Source: a virus. Taken from it: DNA of 47,611 bases. The stretch spans positions 1 through 47,611 of the IMG/VR virus record IMGVR_UViG_3300042905_005722; one strand, given 5' to 3'. The notes under the pieces were generated by a model that saw only the letters and a program-made list of their open reading frames with translations, searched no databases and was not told where the DNA came from. The position numbers and the translations under genes were made by a program. Shown here piece by piece: positions 18,349 to 25,407 of the stretch; the first letter of the stretch is position 1, and every line of letters begins with the position of its first letter.

Positions 18349-19128
18349 ATGACCACCCTCGCCCCCCCACCCACCACCACCGCGCTCCACCCCTTCTACG
18401 AAACCCTCGGACCCGGCCCCTACCGCTTCGTTGGCTGCTACGACCTTGGAGCCGCCCAGGACCCCACCAGCGCCAGCAACTTCGGCAACCTGCGCGGGTG
18501 GCTCGCCGACGCGCCCAAGCTCAAAGCCGGCCTCGGCACCTGCGCCCACTGCGGCACCGCCATCCTGAACATCTGCATCGTCCGCGTCGGCAACGGTGAC
18601 CTCTACGGCGTCGGCGAGGACTGTGTCGAGAAATGCAGCCAGGGCGGTCTCTGGACCGGAGCCAAAGCGGTCCTCGCCGCCCGCCGCAACGCCAAAACCC
18701 GCGCCAAAGCCCAGGAGCGCAGGCTGGCCATCGCCGCTGCCAAATGGGAAGCTGAACGCCCCGAGCGAGAAGCCCGCCAACGCGAGCAGCAGGCCAAGGC
18801 GCAGGCCGCCTTCGAAACCGCGCACGCCACCATCATCGAGCGCTTCACACGCCACCTCGGCCTCATCGAGTGGCTGGTCGGCCCGTCACTGGCGCAGGAC
18901 TGGCTCGAACACTACACCGCCCGCCACCCAGGCTACTGCAGCACACTCTTCGCCGAGTTCTCCCCACCCTGCGACATGGGAAACTTCCACCAGAGCCTCG
19001 CCATCCAACTCGTGCAGCGCGGCACCCTCAGCCCACGGCAGGCCGAATGCGTCGCCCGCAACATGTATGGCCGCGCCCAAAAGAATGCCGCCGCCCGCGA
19101 CGCCCTGATCACCACCCTCACTGCATGA
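18349..19128 (+). CDS. Hypothetical protein with Cys cluster and coiled coil
   Basis: 259 residues from the ATG at 18349, preceded by CCCACCCACC. The N-terminal part holds CAHCG, then NICIVRVGNGDLYGVGEDCVEKC, a possible zinc site with two Cys pairs. A long charged helix follows (about 105-155, rich in A/E/R/K), then a helical C-terminal part. Phage proteins with this CxxC ... VGxDCxxK layout exist but have no assigned function. The stop overlaps the next start (ATGA), so translation is probably coupled. Confidence 0.75.
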   Translation: MTTLAPPPTTTALHPFYETLGPGPYRFVGCYDLGAAQDPTSASNFGNLRGWLADAPKLKAGLGTCAHCGTAILNICIVRVGNGDLYGVGEDCVEKCSQGGLWTGAKAVLAARRNAKTRAKAQERRLAIAAAKWEAERPEREARQREQQAKAQAAFETAHATIIERFTRHLGLIEWLVGPSLAQDWLEHYTARHPGYCSTLFAEFSPPCDMGNFHQSLAIQLVQRGTLSPRQAECVARNMYGRAQKNAAARDALITTLTA

Positions 19129-19325
19129 CCGGCACCGAAATACTCAAAGCGATGGACCAAGGCTGCACACTTCACAGTAGCATGTTCGGTTTCTGGCTAA
19201 TAAACCCCATCGATTCCCGCTGCACCAACGTCCACAACGGAGCCGCAAAAGCCCTCGCTCGGAAAAAGCTGATCCAAAAGGTCAAAGACAGTCAATGGAT
19301 CAAAACAACTCCTCCTAACCCATAA
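19125..19325 (+). CDS. Hypothetical 66-aa protein
   Basis: ATG 19125 overlaps the previous stop by four bases. The pattern EILKAMDQGCTLHSS ... FWLINP ... GAAKALARKKLIQKV resembles a small phage protein family with a helical start and a strand-rich middle. Function unknown. It keeps good G/C third positions at its start and ends nine bases before the next gene. Confidence 0.65.
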   Translation: MTGTEILKAMDQGCTLHSSMFGFWLINPIDSRCTNVHNGAAKALARKKLIQKVKDSQWIKTTPPNP

Positions 19326-19333
19326 CACCCACC

Positions 19334-19675
19334 ATGAAAACCGCCGCCCCATACACCCCCACCCCATACACCCCCACGCAAGTCCTCAACAATCTGCGCA
19401 ACTTTGTCCACGAACTCCGCCACCACACCGACAACCTGCCCGTCGGCCCCGGATTCGTGCGGCACCAGTGCGAGTCCATCCTCGCCCGCGGCATCGCCGA
19501 CACGCTGCCGACAACCCCCGGCAGCCTCCTCGACACTCTCGCCAACGTCACCGCCGCCCTCGAAAACTGCCTCCTCCACCACGGCCAGCTCATGCCCGCC
19601 GCCGACCTCTACCAGCGCCAGATGCTCGTCGCCGCCACCAAACACACCCTCCAGCAGCACGGCCTGACCGTCTGA
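19334..19675 (+). CDS. Hypothetical 113-aa helical protein
   Basis: Preceded by TAACACCCACC, the leader also seen before 19911. After a duplicated YTPTPYTPT start the protein is mainly helical (VLNNLRNFVHELRHHT, LLDTLANVTAALENCLLHH, MLVAATKHTLQQHGL). No known motif. A 7-bp tandem tract follows its stop. Confidence 0.7.
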   Translation: MKTAAPYTPTPYTPTQVLNNLRNFVHELRHHTDNLPVGPGFVRHQCESILARGIADTLPTTPGSLLDTLANVTAALENCLLHHGQLMPAADLYQRQMLVAATKHTLQQHGLTV

Positions 19676-19705
19676 ACCAAGAACCAAGAACCACTAACAC
19701 CTAAC
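19675..19705 (+). repeat. 7-bp tandem tract (AACCAAG type) between small genes
   Basis: AACCAAG, AACCAAG, AACCACT, AACACCT, AACC run directly from the stop of the 113-aa gene. The AACCAAG unit recurs at 27343-27382. Confidence 0.75.
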
Positions 19706-19720
19706 CCCACCCCACCACCC

Positions 19721-19894
19721 ATGCACACCCTCACCACCCCCCAAACCGCCATCGTCATCAACGCCTTGCACATCGCCATCGCCGCCTACGCCGCCGACGC
19801 GGACACCCTGACCCAGTCCGGCCAGCACCGCCTCGCCGAGCAGTTCAAACGCCAGCACAACGAAGCCCAGGAACTCCTCAACACCCTCGAATAA
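19721..19894 (+). CDS. Hypothetical 57-aa helical protein
   Basis: ATG 19721 to TAA 19892-19894. Codon third positions are almost all G/C, supporting real coding. The sequence is helical: a hydrophobic first half (AIVINALHIAIAAYAADA) and a polar second half (LAEQFKRQHNEAQELLNTL). Function unknown. The intergenic spacing and leaders match its neighbours. Confidence 0.6.
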   Translation: MHTLTTPQTAIVINALHIAIAAYAADADTLTQSGQHRLAEQFKRQHNEAQELLNTLE

Positions 19895-19910
19895 CCCCAT
19901 AACACCCACC

Positions 19911-20297
19911 ATGAACACACCCGCCCCCACCCACGGCTTCGGCGACTCCGTCCTCGCCGACGAATACGACGACGCCCTCGCCGCCAGCGCCTACCAAACA
20001 ACCGACCCTAACGGCGATCTCTGGACCATCCAACCGCTGCAACCCCACCCCGCCTGCCGCCCGCTCTTCACCGGCCACAGCCTCATCTGCGTCGAGCAAT
20101 ACAACGGCCCCGGCGAAATCGCCTGCTACCAACCCGTCTGCCTCGCCAGCAGCGAGATCGAGGCCATCACCCTGATCAGCCAAGACTACCTCCACCGCAG
20201 CGCCGAGGCCGGCGACCTCTGCCCCGAAGGCTACGCCCTCTGGACCCGCGACGACCGCGGCCACTACCGCCGCACCGCCGAAATCTCCAAAGCCTGA
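19911..20297 (+). CDS. Hypothetical 128-aa protein
   Basis: Starts after TAACACCCACC, the same leader as at 19334. Acidic, with an aromatic, strand-rich middle (DLWTIQPLQPHPACRPLF, GHSLICVEQYNGPGEIACYQPVCLA) and a C-terminal WTRDDRGHYRR. It does not match a family I recognise. It sits in a run of small cotranscribed genes. Confidence 0.65.
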   Translation: MNTPAPTHGFGDSVLADEYDDALAASAYQTTDPNGDLWTIQPLQPHPACRPLFTGHSLICVEQYNGPGEIACYQPVCLASSEIEAITLISQDYLHRSAEAGDLCPEGYALWTRDDRGHYRRTAEISKA

Positions 20298-20304
20298 CCC
20301 TGCC

Positions 20305-20643
20305 ATGCCCACCCAGATCCACTCCAACGGCATCCCGCACCACCCCACAGCCTCGCTCGACGACCTCTTCCACCTGCTCGCCACCGAGCCGCTGGACCGC
20401 AAGTTCGAGGCCTTCGGCAACTTTATCTACGCCGCCGGCAGCCACCGCCACGGCTTCACCCAGCCCGACCTCCGCGCCGCCGCCCGCCGCGACAAGCTCG
20501 TCCATGTCTGGGGGAACTTCCTCCACCGCTCCCACGTCTTCAACATCAGCACCAACGACAAACCTCTCCTCCAGCGCCTGCACCACGCCATCCGCTCCAA
20601 CCAAAAACGCCCCGACTACCTCTCCCAACCTCAACCCTCATGA
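20305..20643 (+). CDS. Hypothetical 112-aa protein
   Basis: Starts seven bases after the previous stop. Mixed helix and strand, with DLFHLLATEPLDRKFEAFGNFIY and a His-rich C-terminal half (HVWGNFLHRSHVFNI). No motif recognised. Its stop overlaps the next start by four bases (ATGA). Confidence 0.7.
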   Translation: MPTQIHSNGIPHHPTASLDDLFHLLATEPLDRKFEAFGNFIYAAGSHRHGFTQPDLRAAARRDKLVHVWGNFLHRSHVFNISTNDKPLLQRLHHAIRSNQKRPDYLSQPQPS

Positions 20644-20948
20644 AAAATTGGTACCTCACCCGCCTACGCGTCCAAGGCGACGAATTATGGACCACCAGCC
20701 CCGATGTCCTCGCCATCTCCACAGCCCAAGCCGCTGAGGAAGCCCTGCGCGAAAAAGCCATCGGCCTGTGCGTACGGTGTGGCTCCGCTGGCGGCGACGG
20801 CGGCGACATAGCCTTTCTCATCGACCGCGGCGACCTATGGCTGGACGTAGGGGTCGAAGTCGAAGCCGCCTTGGACACCCAAGCCAATCCCCTCTGGGAA
20901 AGGTTTCTCCTCAAAGCCAAACGCACCATCAGCATCACCACGGTCTGA
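20640..20948 (+). CDS. Hypothetical 102-aa protein
   Basis: ATG overlaps the previous stop, suggesting coupled translation. The opening WYLTRLRVQGDELWTTSPDVLAI, then EEALREKAIGLCVRCGSAGGDGGDI, looks like a small alpha/beta protein with one CVRC pair. Third positions are less biased than in neighbours. Function unknown. Confidence 0.65.
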   Translation: MKNWYLTRLRVQGDELWTTSPDVLAISTAQAAEEALREKAIGLCVRCGSAGGDGGDIAFLIDRGDLWLDVGVEVEAALDTQANPLWERFLLKAKRTISITTV

Positions 20949-20975
20949 ACCATTAACCAGTAACCCATAACCTCA
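20948..20975 (+). repeat. 7-bp tandem tract (AACCATT type)
   Basis: AACCATT, AACCAGT, AACCCAT, AACCTCA fill the gap between two small genes. Same period as the tracts at 19675 and 27343 but a different unit. Confidence 0.7.
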
Positions 20976-20982
20976 ATCCCCC

Positions 20983-21204
20983 ATGCCCCGCTTCCTTTCC
21001 ACCCCACGCCGCGTCTCCGGCGCCGCGACCGCCCCGGCCGACAGCCGACCGCGCCTCCCCGGCGCCCCAGGCCCCAAACCGGCCGTCATCAGCCGCGAGG
21101 ACACCATCGCCGAGCTTCGCGTCATCTATCGCCTCATCGACTCCGGCACCCTAGAGCTCGCCAAAACCAAACTCATCCAACTCGGCCGAAACCTCCAATC
21201 CTAG
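20983..21204 (+). CDS. Hypothetical 73-aa protein
   Basis: A Pro/Arg/Ala-rich, probably disordered N-terminal half (residues 1-38), then one helical hairpin-like region (TIAELRVIYRLIDSGTLELAKTKLIQLGRNL). The layout suggests a small DNA- or protein-binding accessory protein, but this is a guess. It ends four bases before the next start. Confidence 0.55.
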   Translation: MPRFLSTPRRVSGAATAPADSRPRLPGAPGPKPAVISREDTIAELRVIYRLIDSGTLELAKTKLIQLGRNLQS

Positions 21205-21208
21205 CACC

Positions 21209-21454
21209 ATGGACACCATTCATATCAGCGAACTTGTGCTCGACAACTACGTCGACGCCCACCCCCTGTTGGAAGATCTCTACCACACAGACGCCATCAC
21301 CCGCCAAGTCATGGACCAGTCTGCCCAACAGGGCTTTGCTTGCGTCGTCATGCTTTTCATGCTGGCCAAAGCCCAACTGGAAGCCCGCCAAGCGCTCGAG
21401 CACAAACTCGCCGAGCATCTGAAGCAACATCCGCCAATATTTACCACACCATGA
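21209..21454 (+). CDS. Hypothetical 81-aa helical protein
   Basis: Almost wholly helical, with a hydrophobic middle (GFACVVMLFMLAKAQLEARQALEHKLAEHL) too short and polar for a confident membrane call. The stop overlaps an ATG that begins a 12-codon mini-frame leading to the next gene. Function unknown. Confidence 0.6.
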   Translation: MDTIHISELVLDNYVDAHPLLEDLYHTDAITRQVMDQSAQQGFACVVMLFMLAKAQLEARQALEHKLAEHLKQHPPIFTTP

Positions 21455-21489
21455 CCCACGCTGACATCGAAACCCTCCTCACACCATGA
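21451..21489 (+). CDS. Possible 12-codon coupling peptide
   Basis: ATG 21451 overlaps the stop of the 81-aa gene, and the TGA at 21487-21489 overlaps the ATG of the 104-aa gene. A ribosome could pass from one gene to the next through this mini-frame (MTHADIETLLTP). It may equally be chance, or an N-terminal remnant. Confidence 0.35.
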   Translation: MTHADIETLLTP

Positions 21490-21800
21490 CCGCCGCCGAC
21501 ATCCCCGCCTCGCTCCAATGGGACATCTCCCACGCCAAACGCGCCTTGCGCGGACAACCGCTCCCCATCCTCCGTGATGCCCTGCGCATGGAGTCTCAGA
21601 AATACCGGCCCCGCAAACGCCTGCTCAAATGGCTGCAAGATGAAATCATCGGCGACAAATTCGTCCACATGCTCGCCGAATACAAAGCCTATCGCGAAAC
21701 CCTCTCCAAAGCCCAACTTCGCAAACTTGAGCTAAACTGCTTGTCCGTTTTTTTGCGCCAGCGCTACCCCGACAACAAATGCCTCCTCAATCGTCCATGA
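21486..21800 (+). CDS. Hypothetical 104-aa protein
   Basis: Helical and basic, with DIPASLQWDISHAKRALRGQPLPILRDAL and RKRLLKWLQDEIIGDKFVHMLAEY. No known motif. The start is set by the overlap with the preceding mini-frame. Its stop overlaps the next ATG by four bases. Confidence 0.65.
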   Translation: MTAADIPASLQWDISHAKRALRGQPLPILRDALRMESQKYRPRKRLLKWLQDEIIGDKFVHMLAEYKAYRETLSKAQLRKLELNCLSVFLRQRYPDNKCLLNRP

Positions 21801-22045
21801 CCATTTCCCCATCCTCAAGTTTCCCCCTCTCCCCTTCTCCAACCACCGGCCCAAAACGCCGAGGTGGCCCCCGCACCCCCGGACCCGGCAAACGCATCGG
21901 ACGGCCCAGGAAAGCCGCCAAAGACAAAGCCGTCGTCCTCCAGATCGTCCTGAGCAACGCCAAAAAACGCACCGCCCTGAAGCGCAAGGCCAAAGCAGCC
22001 AAACTCACCCCCGGCGCCCTCATCGAACGCGAACTCAAACTCTAA
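21797..22045 (+). CDS. Small basic AT-hook-like protein
   Basis: 82 residues. A Ser/Pro-rich start, partly encoded by a CTCCCCTTCTCC tract, then KRIGRPRKAAKDKAV with the GRPRK core typical of AT-hook minor-groove binders. A C-terminal helix region (KRTALKRKAKAAKLTPGALIERELKL) resembles a ribbon-helix-helix end. Probably a DNA-binding accessory or regulator. The start overlaps the previous stop. Confidence 0.6.
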   Translation: MTISPSSSFPLSPSPTTGPKRRGGPRTPGPGKRIGRPRKAAKDKAVVLQIVLSNAKKRTALKRKAKAAKLTPGALIERELKL

Positions 22046-22050
22046 CGACC

Positions 22051-22419
22051 ATGAACTACAAAGGCAAACTGTACGGCAAAATCGGCAAAACCGTCATCCC
22101 GCTCAAAATGACCAGCAACGATGTCGATCAACTGCAAAAGGACCACGACGACCTCAAACTGAACTACGTTGCCCTGTGCACCCGCCTCCAGGAATGCGTC
22201 CAAAAACACCGCATCGGACTCGGTGGCGAAAAACTGGACCAACTCGTCGTCACCTACATCGACCGCCTGACGACCGCCCTGCAACGCCTCCAGGCCGCCC
22301 TCGAAGAGGCAAGCTGCGTTGCGACATGTCGCACCGACCCTGTGTCACTGCCCATATGGGCAGTGGCACCCACGGCTGTTGACGGTCATTCGTCCTTCCT
22401 CATTCCTGGTCGAGTCTAA
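22051..22419 (+). CDS. Hypothetical phage protein, MNYKGKLYGKIG type
   Basis: 122 residues. The opening YKGKLYGKIGKTVIPLKMTSNDVDQL followed by a coiled coil matches a small accessory family common in phages (functions not known). The last 25 residues or so look unrelated and run into the region shared with the oppositely oriented RusA-like gene; the two 3' ends overlap by 20 bases. Last gene of the rightward cluster. Confidence 0.65.
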   Translation: MNYKGKLYGKIGKTVIPLKMTSNDVDQLQKDHDDLKLNYVALCTRLQECVQKHRIGLGGEKLDQLVVTYIDRLTTALQRLQAALEEASCVATCRTDPVSLPIWAVAPTAVDGHSSFLIPGRV

Positions 22420-22963
22420 GCTCGACCCAGGTCCCCTCCTCGCATTTCCGCCGCACCCGCTCCTGTCGGTGAACGATTTCCACAAATTCCGGCGCATCGT
22501 CCGGCAGCAGGCCAGGGAAGGCATACTTGAGGCAGTCCGTCATCCCCTTGGTTGAGCCGCACCAGTTCTCCGCATCGAGCGGCTTCACCGTCACCCGCGT
22601 GTAAGCAATCCCCAGCCGCCGCGTCGGCTTCGGAAACACCGGCAGCCGGATTTCCCGCACATCCTTCCCAGCCACCAGCAACGCCAGCACCCGCCGCGCT
22701 TCGTGCAGCATCGCCTCTCCAGGCCACTCCATGTCATGGATCGTGGACAACGCGTCAAACAACGCCGCCGCCTCGTGCTTCCGCGCCCGGTAGCTGTGCG
22801 ACCAATGCCGCCCCTTTGTCCGGTTAAGCGATAACGTATGCACCGCCGGCAGCCAGAGGCGTAGACAAGGAGACTCCGACCCGTCCGAAACGTCGGACGC
22901 GTCAGATTGTAGGCACCGCGTCACCGGACACTCATCATGATCGCAGAGAGCCAGTCGCTTCAT
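22400..22963 (-). CDS. RusA-like Holliday-junction resolvase
   Basis: 187 residues. The core KPLDAENWCGSTKGMTDCLKYAFPGLLPDDAPEFVEI (residues 127-163) keeps the RusA pattern D-x-D/E-N, K, D, then DD: D130, N133, K139, D143 and D155-D156. RusA enzymes cut four-way DNA junctions as dimers, usually to clear recombination or replication intermediates before packaging. The protein is longer than usual: residues 1-40 are an extra N-terminal part, some of it encoded by a 9-bp tandem tract, so a later start is possible. Last gene of the leftward operon; overlaps the previous gene by four bases. Confidence 0.75.
   Translation of the reverse strand: MKRLALCDHDECPVTRCLQSDASDVSDGSESPCLRLWLPAVHTLSLNRTKGRHWSHSYRARKHEAAALFDALSTIHDMEWPGEAMLHEARRVLALLVAGKDVREIRLPVFPKPTRRLGIAYTRVTVKPLDAENWCGSTKGMTDCLKYAFPGLLPDDAPEFVEIVHRQERVRRKCEEGTWVELRLDQE
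22876..22908. repeat. 9-bp tandem tract inside the RusA-like gene
   Basis: Same 20-base core as the tract at 17925-17957 (CCGACCCGTCCGAAACGTCG). Read on the minus strand it encodes LQSDASDVSDGSESP in the N-terminal extension of the RusA-like protein. Confidence 0.75.
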
Positions 22964-23289
22964 GGCCCCACCTCCTCTCCCTGTCTCCTCTTCTCCAAGT
23001 CTCCCTGTCTCGTCCGAAAATCCACAGCCCCTCCCAGCTTTTCCAAACCAATGCTCTCCCCACCCTCGACGATGTAGCGAAACATCTCCCTCCGACCCGT
23101 CTGCGCATTCGTGACCATGACATACCGCATCGCATCCACCGCGTAATCCGCCGCCAGATCCACACCCACCTCATACCGGGCAGCAGGAGCAGGCACCACC
23201 TCCACCACCTTCGGAGCCACAATCACCCCCAGGAGCTTTTTCAAAAAGCCCCGGCGCCCATTCGTCATTCCGCATTCGGGTTTCATCAT
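22960..23289 (-). CDS. Hypothetical protein with twin-arginine-like N-terminus
   Basis: 109 residues. NGRRGFLKKLLGVIVAP resembles a Tat signal (R-R-x-F-L-K), but the hydrophobic part is short. The rest has a strand-rich core (VDAMRYVMVTNAQTGRREMFRYIVEG). The C-terminal 20 residues (TRQGDLEKRRQGEEVG) are encoded by an 8-bp TCTCC-type tract and are likely non-functional. ATG 23289 overlaps the upstream stop. Export or membrane association is possible but unproven. Confidence 0.6.
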   Translation of the reverse strand: MMKPECGMTNGRRGFLKKLLGVIVAPKVVEVVPAPAARYEVGVDLAADYAVDAMRYVMVTNAQTGRREMFRYIVEGGESIGLEKLGGAVDFRTRQGDLEKRRQGEEVGP

Positions 23290-23663
23290 TCACCCCTCCT
23301 CCCCCTCTTGGCGCACCACACCCGCAGCGCCGCCAGCAGTTCCTCCCCGACCAACGTGCCCGGAATGCCCGCCGACCGCGGAGGATACGTCCCGCGCTTC
23401 AAGCCGTAAAAATTGAGAGACTGCTCAAACCGGTCCTTCCCTGGCAGATCCAGCGCCGTCACGCCCCGATACACCGCCGGCCCCTCCGGTTTCATGTCCC
23501 GGACCGCTTCCTGCGCCGCACCCGGTTTCATGCGCGAGCGGCAGCACCACGTTTTGACCGTGCCGATGGGCAGACCAAAGTCCCGCGCTAGGACCGAGAA
23601 CGACACACCCCGCCGGCGTTCCTCCAGCACCACCTCGCGGATCCGTCTCGGCCGCGCCTTCAC
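23286..23663 (-). CDS. Small HTH protein (transposase-like or terminase-small-like)
   Basis: 125 residues from the GTG at 23663. The GTG start is chosen because GTGA overlaps the upstream stop and GGAGG lies seven bases before it. Residues 5-45 (RRIREVVLEERRRGVSFSVLARDFGLPIGTVKTWCCR) form a clear helix-turn-helix of the type in terminase small subunits and transposase N-termini. The remainder has no recognised motif. Its role here could be DNA recognition; no terminase large subunit is nearby to support a packaging role. Confidence 0.6.
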   Translation of the reverse strand: MKARPRRIREVVLEERRRGVSFSVLARDFGLPIGTVKTWCCRSRMKPGAAQEAVRDMKPEGPAVYRGVTALDLPGKDRFEQSLNFYGLKRGTYPPRSAGIPGTLVGEELLAALRVWCAKRGRRGE

Positions 23664-24022
23664 GCCGCCACCTCCCCAAGGTTGTGTTGCGACACTCCTG
23701 TCTCCCAGGACCGCTTCGGCACCGCTAGACGCTTGCGCAGCACACGCAGCAACCGGTCCCACCCACACTCCACCACCCAGCCCTGCGCAGCCACAGCTAT
23801 GCCGTTCATGCGCCGCCCCTGCCGAATCGTCCACCTGCGCACCTTACCGTCCGCCGCGTGCCACTGCAGCACGCCAAGCAACTCCCCCGCAGGCACCCGC
23901 CGAGGACCATCATGTGGACCCGACTCCATACGCTTCCGCGCCTTGGCCGCATGCGCTTTCGCCGAACTTGCCGGCGTCCACGATCCACGCGTTTTGATTC
24001 TGGTCTTGCGTCTAATTCCCAT
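23660..24022 (-). CDS. Hypothetical basic 120-aa protein
   Basis: The ATG at 24022 is preferred; a longer reading from 24145 would be mostly overlap with the upstream gene. A highly basic N-terminus (GIRRKTRIKTRG, AKAHAAKARKRM), then a strand/helix part (GELLGVLQWHAADGKVRRWTIRQGRRMNGIAV) and a final helix. Possibly nucleic-acid binding. Overlaps the upstream gene by 11 bases and the downstream one by four. Confidence 0.55.
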   Translation of the reverse strand: MGIRRKTRIKTRGSWTPASSAKAHAAKARKRMESGPHDGPRRVPAGELLGVLQWHAADGKVRRWTIRQGRRMNGIAVAAQGWVVECGWDRLLRVLRKRLAVPKRSWETGVSQHNLGEVAA

Positions 24023-24272
24023 GAGAATCGGATAATGCTTTGTTATGCGAATCCAGGTCAGCAGCGAAAGCATCAGAGCAAAGATGCAGGTCATCACAGA
24101 GACCGCCAGCCAGCAGGCCGTCACACGGCTTATCGACGCCTTCACACGTGCATTGAGTTGTCAGCGTGTCGAGCCAATCGGAATACGCTTGCTCGTCATC
24201 TGGGGACGGCAGGGCATCGGCGCATAACACGCCACTGGTGGCAACGGAAGGGGGGCTTGCTGGAGTATCCAT
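24012..24272 (-). CDS. Hypothetical Cys-containing 86-aa protein
   Basis: From ATG 24272. Acidic, with CTCEGVDKPCDGLLAGGLCDDLHLC in the middle, a loose cluster of Cys that might hold a metal or disulfides. Third positions are less G/C-rich than in most genes here, as in the neighbouring genes 24274-26042. Function unknown. Confidence 0.55.
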   Translation of the reverse strand: MDTPASPPSVATSGVLCADALPSPDDEQAYSDWLDTLTTQCTCEGVDKPCDGLLAGGLCDDLHLCSDAFAADLDSHNKALSDSHGN

Positions 24273-24273
24273 A

Positions 24274-24588
24274 TTAATCTTGGCTTGAGAGTTGAGCGGC
24301 TTCGGTGGGGCTTTCTCCCGCCCCTTCCGTCGCCACAGTTGGGACGTTCTGTGGATGCAGTTCTGGACACGTCCCGCTTCCGTGGTCGCTCCATCTTCCA
24401 CACATTGCGCACCAGAGCTTTGTCGGCTTCGCTGGGATGGTTCCCTTGCCTGCACATTTCGGGCAGAGTCCTTTACTGGACGGCCAGTCGAACTCTCCAT
24501 TTCTGCATCCCACTTGATCGCAGCGGATCACAGAACCATCGCATGCAGGCAACGGCTCGGAGTTAGTCTGTTGTGTTTTCATAGTCAT
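24274..24588 (-). CDS. Small zinc-ribbon-like protein
   Basis: 104 residues from ATG 24588, chosen because it overlaps the upstream stop; a second ATG lies two codons on. Pairs CDQVGC, LCPKCAGKG and LWCAMCGRWSDHGSGTC suggest DnaJ-type CxxCxGxG and zinc-ribbon elements. Likely a small metal-binding adaptor; partner unknown. Member of a run of Cys-rich genes. Confidence 0.6.
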   Translation of the reverse strand: MTMKTQQTNSEPLPACDGSVIRCDQVGCRNGEFDWPSSKGLCPKCAGKGTIPAKPTKLWCAMCGRWSDHGSGTCPELHPQNVPTVATEGAGESPTEAAQLSSQD

Positions 24589-24845
24589 TTGCTCGCCGTC
24601 GCCTGATGCTGGTTGTTCGAGAGACAAGGCTTCACAGATTCCACCAGCACTCCACCGGACACACCTTCCACCATGACCATGACGGAATGCCCGCCCATGA
24701 CCCACGCTTCGGAGCGCGTTTTCGTTTCAGTTCCCTCACGCAGCGGGGCGATCAGCTTGTATCGCATCACCGGCGTTCCGACGGGGTGCGAGAGGTTCCA
24801 TTGTGCGGCTTGCGCGGCGAGTTTTTCGGGATTCGGTCTTTTCAT
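24585..24845 (-). CDS. Hypothetical 86-aa protein
   Basis: From ATG 24845. A polar start (KRPNPEKLAAQAAQWN) and a strand-rich middle (GTPVMRYKLIAPL, EAWVMGGHSVMVMVEGVSGGVLVESV) suggest a small beta-barrel. No family recognised. It follows a 111-base gap with two hairpins. Confidence 0.6.
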   Translation of the reverse strand: MKRPNPEKLAAQAAQWNLSHPVGTPVMRYKLIAPLREGTETKTRSEAWVMGGHSVMVMVEGVSGGVLVESVKPCLSNNQHQATASK

Positions 24846-24891
24846 GGTATCGGTGTTGGTTGGTAATTCGGCTCTCGAACAAGGCGTGAGA

Positions 24892-24961
24892 GCTAACCGC
24901 CGGGACGTTCTTTCTTGGAATCGGAGCTACCTTTCGGCGGTAGCTCCACTTGATCGTTAGC
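24892..24961 (-). promoter_or_regulatory. Hairpin region bounded by GCTAAC/GTTAGC (attC-like?)
   Basis: Read on the minus strand it begins with GCTAAC, which contains the TAA stop of the 125-aa gene, and ends with GTTAGC. Between them is a perfect 9-bp hairpin GGAGCTACC/GGTAGCTCC (24923-24947). A further stem, GCTCTC/GAGAGC (24871-24893), adjoins it. A second GTTAGC lies at 25372-25377, before the same gene. This resembles the outer pairing of an integron attC site but lacks its usual symmetry; it may only be an attenuator or terminator. Confidence 0.35.
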
Positions 24962-25334
24962 GGGAAGCATAGACCTCCGCGTCTGGGGTTTCTTCGCACG
25001 CTCGGAGGTAATCGCGCACGAAGGACACGAGCCCCTCGTAGCTACCCCAGCCGTTCGACGGGTTGAGCTTCTTGAATCGTTCAGGTTCGGATTCGAGCTT
25101 GGCGAGTCCATCCTTCAGAGGCTCGATCAGTTGTGCCGCTTTGGTCATTCCGTTTTCATCCGGTCGCCACAGCGCCTCGTAGATTCCGGCTTCACCTGCC
25201 ATCTTGTTGAGGTTGTGGGTGATGTTCCGCGAGTAGTATTCCTCACGCTCTTCTCGCTCGTGCTTGTTGTCGCAGCAGGAGCAATAGCATTCCACCTTTC
25301 GGGGGGGGCCTTGGAGATATACGTCTAAGCTCAT
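24957..25334 (-). CDS. Hypothetical 125-aa protein, MSLDVYL type
   Basis: From ATG 25334. MSLDVYLQGP is followed by CYCSCCDNKHEREEREEYYSRNITHNLNKMAGEAGIYEALWRP and a C-terminal YEGLVSFVRDYLRACEETPDAEVYASR. Proteins with this MSLDVYL start and NITHNL motif occur scattered in phages and bacteria without known function. It is flanked on both sides by GTTAGC elements and has weaker GC bias than average, which hints at separate acquisition. Confidence 0.65.
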   Translation of the reverse strand: MSLDVYLQGPPRKVECYCSCCDNKHEREEREEYYSRNITHNLNKMAGEAGIYEALWRPDENGMTKAAQLIEPLKDGLAKLESEPERFKKLNPSNGWGSYEGLVSFVRDYLRACEETPDAEVYASR

Positions 25335-25407
25335 AGTGGTGTTTTCTGGTGGTTTCCCGCCACCCCAAACCGCTAACAAAACGGTCGAGGCAACGGCGAT
25401 AAAGTCT

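Noticed and set aside
24846-24956. A small RNA gene or riboswitch
   Set aside because: Two hairpins are present, but no known riboswitch core is seen; recorded as a hairpin/attC-like region instead.
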